Below, piece after piece: positions 49,809 to 59,265 of a stretch of DNA of 61,423 bases. A program made the position numbers and the translations under genes. Every line of letters begins with the position of its first letter. Position 1 is the first letter of the stretch. Source of the DNA: Paenibacillus sp. BJ-4 (GTDB taxonomy: Bacteria; Bacillota; Bacilli; Paenibacillales; Paenibacillaceae). Below the pieces are notes generated by a model. The model did not search any database and was not told the origin of the DNA. It worked only from the letters and a program-made list of their open reading frames with translations. The DNA lies in the NCBI RefSeq assembly GCF_020404765.1, contig NZ_JAIVEM010000057.1, positions 1 to 61,423 of the forward strand. The letters run 5' to 3'.

Positions 49809-50993
49809 ATGAAGCAAATGATTGTACAATGCCAGCAGCAGATGACACAAATGGCACTGTTGGAAGAGGGACGATTGGTTGAATATGCGGCTGAGCTGCC
49901 ACGAAAACGGGGAATTTTAGGTTCCTTCTTCAAAGCAAGGGTAGTCAATGTGTTGCCGGGTATGCAAGCTGCTTTTGTTGACATTGGACAACGAAAGAAT
50001 GCTTTTTTATATGTGGATGACGTACTTCATGCCCATTTGGACAAGCAGCCACAGGTAAAGCCGTCCATTTCTGAACTGTTAAAGGTGGGTCAGGAAATTG
50101 TAGTACAGGTATTAAAAGAGGCTGTTGGGAGCAAGGGAGCCAGAGTGACGACTCATTTTTCACTTCCAGGTCGTTGGATCGTATATATGCCCCGCGCCGA
50201 CTATGTGGCTGTATCCAAGAAAATAGAGCGTGAGGGAGAACGTGCCCGTTTGAAAGCAATGGGGGAGCAACTGCGCACGGGTGAGGAAGGGATTATTATC
50301 CGTACCGTTTCGGAGGAAATGAGTATAGAGGCGATTGAAAATGATCTGGATCAGCTACGTCAGCAGTGGGTACTCATTCAGCGTAAAGCTGGTGAATGCT
50401 CCGCTCCATGTGAATTACACAGGGATTTGAGTATCGTTCAACGCTTGATTCGGGATGTATTTACACCAGAACAGGATGAGCTGGTCATTGACAGCGAGGA
50501 GCAAGCAAAGGATGCAGAAATCATGCTGCAACAGATTGGTCCGGCGAAAGCTCATGTGAGTATATTCAGTAGTGCAGAAGAAACGATATTTAATGCCTAT
50601 GGTATCAATGAGCAGTTGGAACGTGATTTTGCGCGAAAGGTATGGCTTCAGGGCGGCGGATACATTGTCATTGATCACACGGAGGCATTGACCGTTATTG
50701 ATGTGAATACCGGAAAGTTTACGGGCGGCAGTAATCTGGAAGAGACGGTGACCCGAACTAACATCGAAGCCGCCGAAGAGATTGCCCGGCTAGTGCGTGT
50801 ACGTGATATTGGTGGTATTATCATCATTGATTTTATTGACATGGAGCAAGAGGAGAACCGTCGGGAAGTATCCTCTGTGCTGGAGGCTAGGCTGAAGAAG
50901 GATCGGACCAAATCATATGTTGTGGGCTGGACGCGTTTAGGGCTGCTGGAAATGACCCGTAAAAAGGTGCGTGAGGAAAAGACGCCGATGTAG
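49809..50993 (+). CDS. RNase E/G-family ribonuclease, short form
   Basis: This 394-residue protein has an S1 domain within residues 36-120 and the RNase E/G catalytic core. The two metal-binding aspartate positions are D298 in TVIDVNTGKFTGG and D341 or D344 in IIIIDFIDM. It would cut single-stranded RNA near 5' ends in rRNA and mRNA processing. It ends at TRKKVREEKTPM, just before the place where RNase E and G carry the CPxC zinc-link and small domain, so it lacks these. No frameshifted remnant is visible downstream. Ribosome site GAGAGG; ATG 49809. Confidence 0.88.
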   Translation: MKQMIVQCQQQMTQMALLEEGRLVEYAAELPRKRGILGSFFKARVVNVLPGMQAAFVDIGQRKNAFLYVDDVLHAHLDKQPQVKPSISELLKVGQEIVVQVLKEAVGSKGARVTTHFSLPGRWIVYMPRADYVAVSKKIEREGERARLKAMGEQLRTGEEGIIIRTVSEEMSIEAIENDLDQLRQQWVLIQRKAGECSAPCELHRDLSIVQRLIRDVFTPEQDELVIDSEEQAKDAEIMLQQIGPAKAHVSIFSSAEETIFNAYGINEQLERDFARKVWLQGGGYIVIDHTEALTVIDVNTGKFTGGSNLEETVTRTNIEAAEEIARLVRVRDIGGIIIIDFIDMEQEENRREVSSVLEARLKKDRTKSYVVGWTRLGLLEMTRKKVREEKTPM

Positions 50994-51030
50994 AGCAATT
51001 CGTAAATCATAACCATTTCAAAATTAGAGG

Positions 51031-51059
51031 TTGAATGTGGACGAAGCTTGTGCTACAAT
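51031..51059 (+). promoter_or_regulatory. Promoter of the rplU operon
   Basis: TTGAAT (51031-51036) and TACAAT (51054-51059) with a 17-bp spacer and a TG extension before the -10. Confidence 0.75.
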
Positions 51060-51065
51060 CATTTA

Positions 51066-51185
51066 GTATGTGTGATGCGTAAGATTGGCTGCACATGCTG
51101 TAACCGCTCCAATCAGGTACTGAAGTGCAGTATCCCAAGGAAATCTGCCACCTGCTATTAGGCGAGTCTGAGACATAAGGAGGTG
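51066..51185 (+). promoter_or_regulatory. L21 leader RNA
   Basis: The 120-nt transcribed leader before rplU has conserved-looking pairs (for example GATTGG with CCAATC, 51082-51087 and 51110-51115). It resembles the L21 leader of Firmicutes, by which L21 controls its own operon. The exact structure has not been folded. Confidence 0.55.
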
Positions 51186-51192
51186 CAAGCAA

Positions 51193-51504
51193 ATGTACGC
51201 AATTATCGAAACAGGTGGTAAGCAATACAAAGTTCAAGAGGGCGACGTATTGTTCATCGAGAAGTTGGAAGCTAATGATGGTGAAACTGTAACGTTCGAC
51301 CGTGTTCTGGCAGTGTCTGGCGACAATGGCTTGACAGCAGGTACACCGCTTCTTTCCGGAGCTTCTGTAACAGCTAAAGTTGAGAAGCATGGTCAAGGTC
51401 AAAAGGTCATTGTATACAAATACAAACCTAAAAAGAACTACCATGTGAAGCAAGGTCATCGTCAACCGTACACGAAAGTGACGATTGAAAAAATCCAAGC
51501 GTAA
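51193..51504 (+). CDS. rplU: 50S ribosomal protein L21
   Basis: The 103-residue protein binds 23S rRNA and is recognised by [18 protein letters not shown] at the start and [17 protein letters not shown] at the end. AGGAGG ribosome site. Starts the rplU-prp-rpmA operon. Confidence 0.98.
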   Translation: MYAIIETGGKQYKVQEGDVLFIEKLEANDGETVTFDRVLAVSGDNGLTAGTPLLSGASVTAKVEKHGQGQKVIVYKYKPKKNYHVKQGHRQPYTKVTIEKIQA

Positions 51505-51517
51505 GAGGGTGCGATAA

Positions 51518-51856
51518 GTGATTATCGTGCGCATTACACGACTGGAGGATGGCAGCATACAGGGATTTTCTATTAAAGGCCATGCGAATTACGCCAAGTC
51601 TGGCGAGGATATTGTATGTGCTGGCGTTTCAGCGGTAACTGTAGGAACCGTCAATTCGATTGAAGCTCTTACGGATGTTGAAATGGAAACAGAAATGGAA
51701 AACGGCTTTTTGAGCGCGTGTTTTCCCCCTGAAAGTCATAATGTTGCGAATGCACAGGTTCAACTGTTGCTGGAGTCCATGGTGATTATGCTGACAAGTA
51801 TTGCTGAATCATATGGTAAGTATATTCAAATAGAAAATAAACAAAGAAGGAGGTAG
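51518..51856 (+). CDS. prp: Ribosomal-processing cysteine protease Prp
   Basis: Prp (YsxB) removes the N-terminal extension of ribosomal protein L27, which must be cut before the ribosome works. The 112 residues contain the catalytic pair H22 ([12 protein letters not shown]) and C34 ([10 protein letters not shown]), in the same positions as in the Staphylococcus enzyme. The gene starts with GTG and lies between its two co-regulated ribosomal partners. Confidence 0.93.
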   Translation: MIIVRITRLEDGSIQGFSIKGHANYAKSGEDIVCAGVSAVTVGTVNSIEALTDVEMETEMENGFLSACFPPESHNVANAQVQLLLESMVIMLTSIAESYGKYIQIENKQRRR

Positions 51857-51861
51857 ACATC

Positions 51862-52179
51862 ATGTTGAAATTGACATTGGATCTTCAATTATTCGCATCG
51901 AAAAAAGGTGTAGGTTCCACGAAAAACGGACGTGATAGCAGATCGAAACGTCTTGGCGTGAAACGTGCTGACGGTCAAGCAGTTACCGGCGGTAGCATCC
52001 TGGTTCGTCAACGCGGAACGAAAATTCATCCGGGCACGAATGTGGGCATCGGTAAGGACGACACTCTGTTCGCGAAAGTGGACGGCGTTGTGAAGTTCGA
52101 ACGTTGGGGCCGTGATCGCAAAAAGGTGAGCATCTACCCGATCGACGCTGCTCCAGTAGCAGCTACTGTAGAAGCTTAA
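51862..52179 (+). CDS. rpmA: 50S ribosomal protein L27 with a Prp-cleaved leader
   Basis: The 105-residue protein has the N-terminal extension [16 protein letters not shown] found in Firmicutes, with the LQLFA motif just before the conserved [14 protein letters not shown] body. Prp, encoded directly upstream, is known to remove this leader in Staphylococcus. The ribosome site is AGAAGGAGG. A strong terminator follows. Confidence 0.98.
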   Translation: MLKLTLDLQLFASKKGVGSTKNGRDSRSKRLGVKRADGQAVTGGSILVRQRGTKIHPGTNVGIGKDDTLFAKVDGVVKFERWGRDRKKVSIYPIDAAPVAATVEA

Positions 52180-52200
52180 TAGCGGCTTACACACGCTGAA

Positions 52201-52233
52201 AAGCCTCCGGCACTTTTGTCGGAGGCTTTTTTT
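52201..52233 (+). terminator. Terminator after rpmA
   Basis: Perfect 9-bp arms (52201-52209 and 52220-52228) followed by five T residues. Confidence 0.9.
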
Positions 52234-52326
52234 GCATGATGGTAATGAACTGGAAAGTCAGTCTGTGCTATACTGGATTAAGGTTTTTCAATAATCCATT
52301 TAATTATGGCAGAACGGAGAGAAGCC

Positions 52327-53064
52327 ATGTTCCAGCGGATAAGAGCGCCTTATTTGGCGTTGGGTTCCATTCTGATTCCTTTGGTTTTTTCACTGCTCTA
52401 TCCTGAAGGTTTAACGATTATCATATTAGCTTTGTGGTCTGTTGTTGCCGCTTGCTTTGGCATGTGGTATACACGTAGACAGGCTGAGTATGAGCGGAAA
52501 GCTGCTTTGCGTTCCTTGGAGCGTACAGCTATCGCAACGCTTAACCATCATCGGCATGACTGGATGAATGACTTACAGGTGCTTTATGGTTATATTCGTA
52601 TGAATAAGCATGATAAATCAGCTGCTTATGTGGAAACAATAAAAGAGCGCGTGGCGGAGGACAGTAAAATATCCAAGTTGGGTATTCCTTCACTGGTATT
52701 TTATTTGCAGTCTTTTCGCGTAAACGCCGGAAACTTACAGTTGTCGGTACAGGTGGAGGAGCAGTTAAAGTTGGACGCTGTCATGTCTCCCGAAGACGGC
52801 GAGTCGCTTGCCTCGGCCGTCATAGAAACGGTGCGTGCGTATCAATATGGCGGCGGCCGGTCGTCCTGGGGAGAAGTGCGCAGATTGACACTTTTTTTCG
52901 GTATGGATCAAAATGATGTTATTGTCCGCTTTGAAGGAAGTGATATACCTGCCGATTCGAATTTATTAAAGCAGGTCAAACCCATACAAGGAAGTGAACG
53001 CATTCGAACAGAGAAGCTCCCTACAGGTGAAATGCTTCAAATTCGGATGGAGTGCCAGACATAA
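52327..53064 (+). CDS. spo0B: Spo0B-like phosphotransferase with N-terminal membrane helices
   Basis: This 245-residue protein carries the Spo0B phosphohistidine motif [17 protein letters not shown], with H77 as the predicted phosphorylated residue, and a C-terminal HATPase-like fold. In the sporulation relay it would pass phosphate from Spo0F to Spo0A. Unlike B. subtilis Spo0B it begins with two hydrophobic stretches (about residues 10-25 and 28-47), so it should be membrane bound. ATG 52327 follows CGGAGAG; an extended -10 box TGCTATACT lies about 50 bp upstream. The place between rpmA and obg is where Bacillus has spo0B. Confidence 0.85.
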   Translation: MFQRIRAPYLALGSILIPLVFSLLYPEGLTIIILALWSVVAACFGMWYTRRQAEYERKAALRSLERTAIATLNHHRHDWMNDLQVLYGYIRMNKHDKSAAYVETIKERVAEDSKISKLGIPSLVFYLQSFRVNAGNLQLSVQVEEQLKLDAVMSPEDGESLASAVIETVRAYQYGGGRSSWGEVRRLTLFFGMDQNDVIVRFEGSDIPADSNLLKQVKPIQGSERIRTEKLPTGEMLQIRMECQT

Positions 53065-53077
53065 GGAAGGTGTAACC

Positions 53078-54388
53078 ATGTTTGTAGATAAAGCGAAGAT
53101 TTTTGTTAAAGGTGGAGACGGTGGAGACGGTTTAATTGCGTTTCGCCGTGAGAAATACGTTCCTGAAGGTGGACCAGGTGGTGGTGATGGAGGGAACGGT
53201 GGAGATGTGATTTTCCGCGTAGATGAAGGGTTGCGTACGTTGATGGATTTTCGATATCAACGACATTTTAAAGCCCAGCGTGGGGTGAAAGGTCGTAACA
53301 AAGCCCAACACGGAGCTAATGCGGAGCACATGATCGTACGTATACCACCGGGAACGGTTATCATAGATGATGATACGGGTGAAGTATTGGCAGATATGAC
53401 GCGCCATGGGCAGCAGGTTGTCGTAGCTAAAGGAGGGCGCGGAGGACGCGGGAACATTCGTTTTGCTACGCCTAGTAATCCAGCGCCTGAACTAGCTGAA
53501 AATGGTGCAGAGGGACAAGAGCGTTATATTACTCTTGAGCTAAAAGTGATGGCAGACGTGGGCCTGGTTGGTTTCCCTAGTGTAGGAAAATCCACATTAC
53601 TGTCAGTCGTATCCTCTGCCAAGCCAAAGATTGGCGCATACCACTTTACAACGATTACCCCTAATTTGGGGGTTGTGGATGTGGGCGATCATCGTACCTT
53701 TGTGATGGCTGATCTGCCTGGATTAATTGAAGGAGCCCATGAAGGTGTTGGGCTGGGACATGAATTTCTACGGCACATTGAGCGGACACGAATAATTATC
53801 CATGTTGTAGATATGGCAGGCTCTGAGGGGCGTGATCCGTTTGAGGATTGGACTAAAATTAACGACGAATTAAAGCAATATAATGCTGCCTTGGAGGAGC
53901 GCCCACAAATTGTGGCAGCGAATAAAATGGATATGCCGGAAGCAGAAGAAAAACTGGCACAATTCAAAGAACAGATCGCTTCTGTGCGTCCAGACTTGGA
54001 AATTATGCCTATCTCTTCACTGACACGCCAAGGTGTCAAAGAACTGCTCTATCGGGCCGCTGATTTGCTGGATCAAATACCGGACGAGCCGATCGTTGAG
54101 GAAGTAGCAGAAGTTAATGAGCGTAAGGTATTTAAGCTGGATACGGCAGAAGACGAAGGCTTTACAATTGTACGTGAGAACGACACATTCGTAGTGCACA
54201 GCCCCAAAATTGAGCGCATGATGAAGCGTATGCAGTTGAATTCGCATGATGCCATTTTAAAATTGGCAAGAACGCTGCGCCATATGGGTGTGGATGCCGA
54301 GCTGCGTAAACGTGGTGCCACAGATGGTACCTCTGTACGCATTGCTGATTTCGAGTTCGAATTCGTGGAAGGCAGCAGCTACTACTAG
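53078..54388 (+). CDS. obgE: GTPase Obg
   Basis: Obg is an essential GTPase for large-subunit assembly and, in Bacillus, is also required for Spo0A phosphorylation and stress responses. The 436 residues have the glycine-rich OB fold ([20 protein letters not shown]) and G1 [11 protein letters not shown]3 is [12 protein letters not shown] and G4 is NKMD; a C-terminal OCT domain follows. ATG 53078 follows AAGGAAGGTG. It sits 13 bp after spo0B, so the two share a transcript. Confidence 0.97.
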   Translation: MFVDKAKIFVKGGDGGDGLIAFRREKYVPEGGPGGGDGGNGGDVIFRVDEGLRTLMDFRYQRHFKAQRGVKGRNKAQHGANAEHMIVRIPPGTVIIDDDTGEVLADMTRHGQQVVVAKGGRGGRGNIRFATPSNPAPELAENGAEGQERYITLELKVMADVGLVGFPSVGKSTLLSVVSSAKPKIGAYHFTTITPNLGVVDVGDHRTFVMADLPGLIEGAHEGVGLGHEFLRHIERTRIIIHVVDMAGSEGRDPFEDWTKINDELKQYNAALEERPQIVAANKMDMPEAEEKLAQFKEQIASVRPDLEIMPISSLTRQGVKELLYRAADLLDQIPDEPIVEEVAEVNERKVFKLDTAEDEGFTIVRENDTFVVHSPKIERMMKRMQLNSHDAILKLARTLRHMGVDAELRKRGATDGTSVRIADFEFEFVEGSSYY

Positions 54389-54413
54389 GAATAAAATAAT
54401 GGTTGAGATGAAT

Positions 54414-54461
54414 GGCTACTGCACTATAGGAACCCCCTATAGATGGCAGTAGCCTTTTTTT
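54414..54461 (+). terminator. Terminator after obgE
   Basis: GGCTACTGC (54414-54422) pairs with GCAGTAGCC (54446-54454), with a further CTATAG/CTATAG stem inside, followed by seven T residues. Confidence 0.9.
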
Positions 54462-54472
54462 GTAAAGTTAGC

Positions 54473-54501
54473 TTGCCGATTTTCACGAGTTTCGATATAA
54501 T
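54473..54501 (+). promoter_or_regulatory. Promoter of the thrR-hom-thrB-pheA-ilvE unit
   Basis: TTGCCG (54473-54478) and TATAAT (54496-54501) with a 17-bp spacer. Confidence 0.75.
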
Positions 54502-54543
54502 GTCCTCTATACAAAAACATAAGTCTTTGAGGAGAGGACGTTC

Positions 54544-54981
54544 GTGAAAGAGCGCTATTACTTGGTACGGGAAGATATTTTGCCTGAAGCTATTGTTAAA
54601 ACTATACAGGTTAAACTGCTGTTGGCTTCAGGAGATGTAAAAACCGTGCATGACGCCGTGGAGCAAGTTGGGCTAAGTCGAAGCGCCTTTTATAAATATA
54701 AAGATGGCATTCATTTGGTTAACCAGCTGGAGCGTGAGCGAATTGTCAATATTTCCATTGATTTGGAACATCAATCCGGCATGTTGTCCAGAGTGCTTGG
54801 AAGGGTGGCAGATTACGGAGGCAATGTGCTGACCATTCAGCAGAGCATTCCGCTGCAAGGCAGAGCCAACGTAGTTATCTCGGTGGAAATGTCCAGACTG
54901 AGTGAAGAGCTGGGTGTTCTGCTGGAAGGCTTGGAGACCATCTCTGGCGTCAAACGTGTCCGCCTGATCGGGCAAGGTTAA
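54544..54981 (+). CDS. thrR: ACT-domain regulator ThrR (formerly PheB)
   Basis: This 145-residue protein has a short helix-turn-helix-like segment (KTVHDAVEQVGLSRSAFYKYK, residues 38-58) and a C-terminal ACT domain (IVNISIDLEHQSGMLSRVLGRVADYGGNVL). In Bacillus subtilis the equivalent between obg and pheA was first called PheB and later shown to repress threonine-pathway genes. Here it stands directly before hom and thrB, which fits such control. Start is GTG 54544 behind GAGGAGAGG. Confidence 0.88.
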   Translation: MKERYYLVREDILPEAIVKTIQVKLLLASGDVKTVHDAVEQVGLSRSAFYKYKDGIHLVNQLERERIVNISIDLEHQSGMLSRVLGRVADYGGNVLTIQQSIPLQGRANVVISVEMSRLSEELGVLLEGLETISGVKRVRLIGQG

Positions 54982-55024
54982 GGGCATACCGCCCATTAGA
55001 TAAAAGTTAGCAGGAGGGGAATGG

Positions 55025-56311
55025 ATGAAACCGGTCAAAGTAGGATTGTTGGGTTTAGGTACGGTAGGAACGGGAGTTGTTCGAATCGTAGAAGGAAATC
55101 AGGAAGATTTGAGCAGACAAGTTGGTTCGCCTATCATTATTGAAAAAATTGCTGTAAAAAATATAGACAAATATCGCTCCATTGAAGTGGATGGCGCTAA
55201 GCTTACTGAGGACCCATGGGAAGTCATTCGTGATCCTGACATTGATGTCATTATCGAAGTCATGGGCGGCGTTGGTCAGACCAAGGAGTACATTCTGGAA
55301 GCACTAGAGCGAGGAAAGCATATCGTAACAGCAAATAAGGATTTAATGGCTTTGCATGGCTCCGAAGTATTAGCTAAGGCGCAGGAAAAGCAATGCGATA
55401 TTTTTTATGAAGCCAGCGTAGCTGGCGGGATTCCGATCATTCGTACGTTAATTGAAGGTTTTTCCTCCGACCGCATCACCCGTATTATGGGAATTGTGAA
55501 CGGTACGACAAACTTCATTTTAACTAAAATGAGCCAGGAGGGAGCCTCGTACGAAGAGGTTCTTCAGGAAGCGCAGGAGCTTGGATATGCTGAATCTGAT
55601 CCGACTTCAGATGTGGAGGGGCTGGATGCAGCTCGTAAAATGGCTATTCTCGGTACGCTTGGCTTCCGTTCCAATGTAGAGCTCAAGGATGTGAGTGTCA
55701 GCGGTATTTCGAAGGTAACTAGTGAGGATATCGCTTTTGCCAAAAAACTTGGATACGAAATGAAACTGCTTGGCATTGCAGAGCGTCAGGGCGATGAATT
55801 TACGATCAACGTTCAGCCGACAATGGTACGCAAGCAGCATCCATTGGCTTCGGTGAACGGGGTATTCAACGCAGTGTATGTGCATGGTGAAGCAGTGGGT
55901 GAAACCATGTTTTACGGTGCGGGTGCAGGCGAAATGCCGACGGCTACATCGGTTGTGGCGGATCTGGTAGCTGTTGTGAAAAATCTTAAACTCGGCGTAA
56001 ATGGGCTAAAAGCAATCGTACCTTACAACCCCAAAAAAATCAGCAATGACGAAGATGTGTATTTTAAAAATTTCGTGCTTTTGCATGTGGATGATAAAGC
56101 CGGGGTGTTGGCACGGATTACGCAGGTATTTGCTGAATTCAACGTCAGTCTGGCCTCTGTCGTGCAGCAACCGAATGAGGTTAATCCCGATGCTGAAATT
56201 ATTATTGTGACTCATTTGGCCAGTAAAGCGAGTATGAAAAAGGTGCTGGAGCATTTTGAAACTTTGGATGTAATCCGTCGCATCAAGAGTGTATATCGGG
56301 TAGAAGGATAG
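55025..56311 (+). CDS. hom: Homoserine dehydrogenase
   Basis: Hom reduces aspartate semialdehyde to homoserine for threonine and methionine. The 428 residues contain the NAD(P) fold GLLGLGTVGTGVVRIVEG near residue 6, the catalytic region GIVNGTTNFILTKM and a C-terminal ACT domain (LHVDDKAGVLARITQVFAEFNVSLASV). The ACT domain suggests feedback control. Ribosome site AGGAGGGGA. Confidence 0.97.
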   Translation: MKPVKVGLLGLGTVGTGVVRIVEGNQEDLSRQVGSPIIIEKIAVKNIDKYRSIEVDGAKLTEDPWEVIRDPDIDVIIEVMGGVGQTKEYILEALERGKHIVTANKDLMALHGSEVLAKAQEKQCDIFYEASVAGGIPIIRTLIEGFSSDRITRIMGIVNGTTNFILTKMSQEGASYEEVLQEAQELGYAESDPTSDVEGLDAARKMAILGTLGFRSNVELKDVSVSGISKVTSEDIAFAKKLGYEMKLLGIAERQGDEFTINVQPTMVRKQHPLASVNGVFNAVYVHGEAVGETMFYGAGAGEMPTATSVVADLVAVVKNLKLGVNGLKAIVPYNPKKISNDEDVYFKNFVLLHVDDKAGVLARITQVFAEFNVSLASVVQQPNEVNPDAEIIIVTHLASKASMKKVLEHFETLDVIRRIKSVYRVEG

Positions 56312-56338
56312 TCAATAAAAGCAGGAGGAATCATCCGT

Positions 56339-57307
56339 ATGACCGTTTTGAAAACAGCAAGAGTGCGTGTGCCTGCGAGTACCGCTAACTTGGGCCCCGG
56401 TTTTGATACATTGGGCATGGCGTTGTCCTTATATGCATGGATTGAATTGAAAGAGGCAGAACAGACGGCTTTTCATCTGTACGGAGATGAAATGAATGGT
56501 GTTCCGCAAGATAAAACAAATCTAATTTACAAAGTAGCACAAATGGTTTTTCGGGAAGCTGGTGTAGCTGTTCCTGAACTGGATATTTCGATGTACTCGG
56601 ATATTCCGCTTACTCGTGGTTTGGGCAGTAGTGCTTCCGCTATTATAGGCGCTCTAGTGGCCGCTAATACGCTGATTGGCTCGCCTCTGTCGGATTCCAA
56701 GCTGTTTGACATGGCAAGCGCTATTGAAAAGCATCCAGACAATGTTGGAGCCTCTCTGTTTGGTGGCATTATTACTGCCGTGTGGGATGGCAAGCATGCC
56801 AAGCACTTACGGATTGAGCCGGATGCTAATCTGGAGGTTACGGTGGTTATTCCAGAGTTTCAATTGTCTACGTCCAAAGCCAGAGAGGTGCTGCCCGAGC
56901 ATGTATCTCTGCAGGATGCTGTATACAATGTAAGTCATGCTTCGATGCTTGTAGCAGCATTGGCATCGGGCCGAACAGAGTTGATCGCTGAAGCGATGAG
57001 TGATCGGCTTCATCAGCCTTACCGCGCAGCGCTTGTACCGGGTATGACAGAGATCCTGCAGAATGCGCACCATCATGGTGCCCTGGGTGTGGCTCTCAGC
57101 GGGGCTGGACCGACACTCCTGGCGTTGACCGATCGTCGGGAAAATCGGAAGGCAGAGCTGGAACAGTATTTAACGGATACGATGAGTAAACAGGGCATCA
57201 ATGCCTCGGTTTTAAAATTGCGTCCGGAGAGTGAAGGCGTTAAAGTATATACGGAAGGGAATACACTTCCTTTTATGGATATGATAAAAGGGGAACTTAC
57301 GAAATGA
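56339..57307 (+). CDS. thrB: Homoserine kinase
   Basis: ThrB phosphorylates homoserine. This 322-residue GHMP kinase has the ATP loop PLTRGLGSSASAIIGALVAANTL near residue 88 and GAGPTLLALTDR near 257. It follows hom directly, whereas in Bacillus thrC lies between them; no thrC is in the window. Its stop overlaps the pheA start as ATGA. Confidence 0.95.
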   Translation: MTVLKTARVRVPASTANLGPGFDTLGMALSLYAWIELKEAEQTAFHLYGDEMNGVPQDKTNLIYKVAQMVFREAGVAVPELDISMYSDIPLTRGLGSSASAIIGALVAANTLIGSPLSDSKLFDMASAIEKHPDNVGASLFGGIITAVWDGKHAKHLRIEPDANLEVTVVIPEFQLSTSKAREVLPEHVSLQDAVYNVSHASMLVAALASGRTELIAEAMSDRLHQPYRAALVPGMTEILQNAHHHGALGVALSGAGPTLLALTDRRENRKAELEQYLTDTMSKQGINASVLKLRPESEGVKVYTEGNTLPFMDMIKGELTK

Positions 57308-58203
57308 AACGAATTGCACTTCTTCCAGAGGGGACCGTTTCTCATGAAGCGATTAAATATCTGCTAAGAGATACGCCCTGTGAATTACTATTTTATAAGC
57401 ACATAGCGGACGTATTTCAGGCTGTAGACAGTGGGAAAGCGGACTATAGTGTAATTCCCATTGAGAATACGATTGATGGCTCTGTCAGTTTACACATGGA
57501 TTGGCTTGTACATGAGGTGGACATTCAGATGCAAGCGGAATGGGTATATCCTTCCATTCAAAACCTTATTGGACATCGTAGTGAATTTACCAATGACCGG
57601 GGCGAGCTGGATTTGAGCAAAATAGTCAAAATAATGTCTCATCCCGTAGCGCTTCCCCAGTGTAAGGAATTCATACAAGCTTCCGCTCCTCAAGCTGATT
57701 TGGAAAGTGCAGGAAGTACGGCGGAAGCCGTCGAAATTGTTAGGAATAACCCTGGTAAAGGCTGGACGGCTCTCGGAACCAAGCTTGCGGCTGCCAAACA
57801 CGGATTGGATATTTTGGCTAGTAAAGTGACGGATCACGACAACAACTTTACCCGTTTTGTCCTGATCGGCCATCAACCTATCAGTCTCCCGCGTAACCCT
57901 GATGGACAGCGGACCAGCATTTTGGTTACACCGCCGCAGGATTTTCCAGGAGCACTGCATCAAGTGTTATCTACGTTTGCGTGGCGCAGGTTGAATCTGT
58001 CCCGTATCGAATCGCGTCCAACCAAAAAGCAATTGGGGAACTATTATTTTTATATTGAAATTTTGGAATCTCTGCATTCGATTTTGCTTCCGGCGGCCTT
58101 TGCAGAGATTGAGGCTTTGGGGTGCCAGGTACGTATTCTCGGCTCCTATCCAAGCTACAAGTATGTTGAAGCAGCGATCGAACCTATTGTAAAGGAACAA
58201 TAA
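57304..58203 (+). CDS. pheA: Prephenate dehydratase
   Basis: PheA makes phenylpyruvate from prephenate for phenylalanine. The 299 residues start with IALLPEGTVSHEAIKYLL, contain the ligand motif NFTRFVLIG, and end in an ACT domain (LSRIESRPTKKQLGNYYFYIEI, 22 residues read here as two adjoining parts: LSRIESRPTKKQ and LGNYYFYIEI). Binding of phenylalanine to the ESRP motif usually inhibits the enzyme. It overlaps thrB by 4 bp. Confidence 0.95.
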   Translation: MKRIALLPEGTVSHEAIKYLLRDTPCELLFYKHIADVFQAVDSGKADYSVIPIENTIDGSVSLHMDWLVHEVDIQMQAEWVYPSIQNLIGHRSEFTNDRGELDLSKIVKIMSHPVALPQCKEFIQASAPQADLESAGSTAEAVEIVRNNPGKGWTALGTKLAAAKHGLDILASKVTDHDNNFTRFVLIGHQPISLPRNPDGQRTSILVTPPQDFPGALHQVLSTFAWRRLNLSRIESRPTKKQLGNYYFYIEILESLHSILLPAAFAEIEALGCQVRILGSYPSYKYVEAAIEPIVKEQ

Positions 58204-58220
58204 TCGGAGGTGTAGTTTTA

Positions 58221-59105
58221 ATGGCAGAACAATGGATTTATCTGGATGGGCAGCATGTAACGAAGGAAAACGCAAAGGTTTCCGTGTATGATCATGGTTT
58301 CTTGTACGGAGATGGTATATTTGAAGGAATTCGTATCTATAACGGCAATATTTTTAAGTGCAAAGAGCACTTGGACCGTCTGTATGATTCTGCGAAATCC
58401 ATTCAGTTGAATATCCCGTTGTCTCAGGATGAAATGCTGGAAGCGATGGCTGAAACGATTCGTCTCAACGAAATGCGTAACGGATATATTCGTCTAATTG
58501 TATCTCGTGGTGCGGGGAATTTGGGTCTTGATCCTCTTCGTTGTGCGAAGGCAAGTGTCATCATTATCGTGGAGCAGCTCGCCATTTACCCGGAGGAAGC
58601 TTACTTGACTGGCCTGAAAACAATCTCTGTCTCCCAGCGCCGTAACATTCCGGATGCTTTGAATCCGAAGATAAAATCGTTGAACTATCTCAACAATATC
58701 CTGGTGAAGATTCAATCTAATTATGCTGGTGTAGGCGAGGCTATTATGCTCAATTCTCAAGGTTATGTGACAGAAGGCTCCGCGGACAACATTTTCATTG
58801 TTAAAAACGGAGTGCTCTTTACACCACCTTGCTATTTGGGGGCACTTGAGGGTATTACTCGTAATGCTATCATTGATTTGTGTGACGAGCTTGGATATAC
58901 GCTCAAAGAGCAACCTTTTACATTGCATGATGTATATGTGGCGGATGAGGTCTTTTTTACAGGAACTGCAGCGGAAGTTATTGCAGCTTATGAAGTGGAT
59001 GGTCGTACGATTGGTTCCGGTGTTGCAGGTCCAGTGACTTTGGAGTTGCTGGCCGAGTTCCGGAAAATCGTAGATCAGGACGGCTATAAAGTGTGGCAGG
59101 ACTAG
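58221..59105 (+). CDS. ilvE: Branched-chain amino acid aminotransferase
   Basis: This 294-residue class IV PLP aminotransferase interconverts branched-chain amino acids and their oxo-acids. The N-terminal motif VYDHGFLYGDGIFEGIR and the PLP lysine region NPKIKSLNYLNNILVKIQ, with K in KIKSLNYL, are clear, as is EGSADNIFIVK. The family also includes D-amino-acid transaminases and ADC lyases, so the exact substrate is inferred. It ends the operon with a terminator. Confidence 0.9.
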   Translation: MAEQWIYLDGQHVTKENAKVSVYDHGFLYGDGIFEGIRIYNGNIFKCKEHLDRLYDSAKSIQLNIPLSQDEMLEAMAETIRLNEMRNGYIRLIVSRGAGNLGLDPLRCAKASVIIIVEQLAIYPEEAYLTGLKTISVSQRRNIPDALNPKIKSLNYLNNILVKIQSNYAGVGEAIMLNSQGYVTEGSADNIFIVKNGVLFTPPCYLGALEGITRNAIIDLCDELGYTLKEQPFTLHDVYVADEVFFTGTAAEVIAAYEVDGRTIGSGVAGPVTLELLAEFRKIVDQDGYKVWQD

Positions 59106-59116
59106 AATAAACAGTG

Positions 59117-59168
59117 AAATCCTTTTGACAGGATGCTCGCGAGAGTGTTCGGTTGAAAGGATTTTTTT
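59117..59168 (+). terminator. Terminator after ilvE
   Basis: AAATCCTTT (59117-59125) pairs with AAAGGATTT (59156-59164), with an inner 8-bp stem closing a GCGA tetraloop, followed by T residues. Confidence 0.85.
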
Positions 59169-59265
59169 GTTTGTATGGGGTCATTCGCCCGGGAGGTGCA
59201 TAGGATGTATTAACAGAAGCCGGGCGTTTATCCCGCCCGAACGAAAGCTAGGAGGTTTGTGACCT

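Noticed and set aside
59180..59206. SigmaE promoter before safA
   Set aside because: CATAGGAT resembles a -10 box, but the -35 candidate GTCATTC is only about 12 bp away, too close for the consensus; not listed as a promoter.
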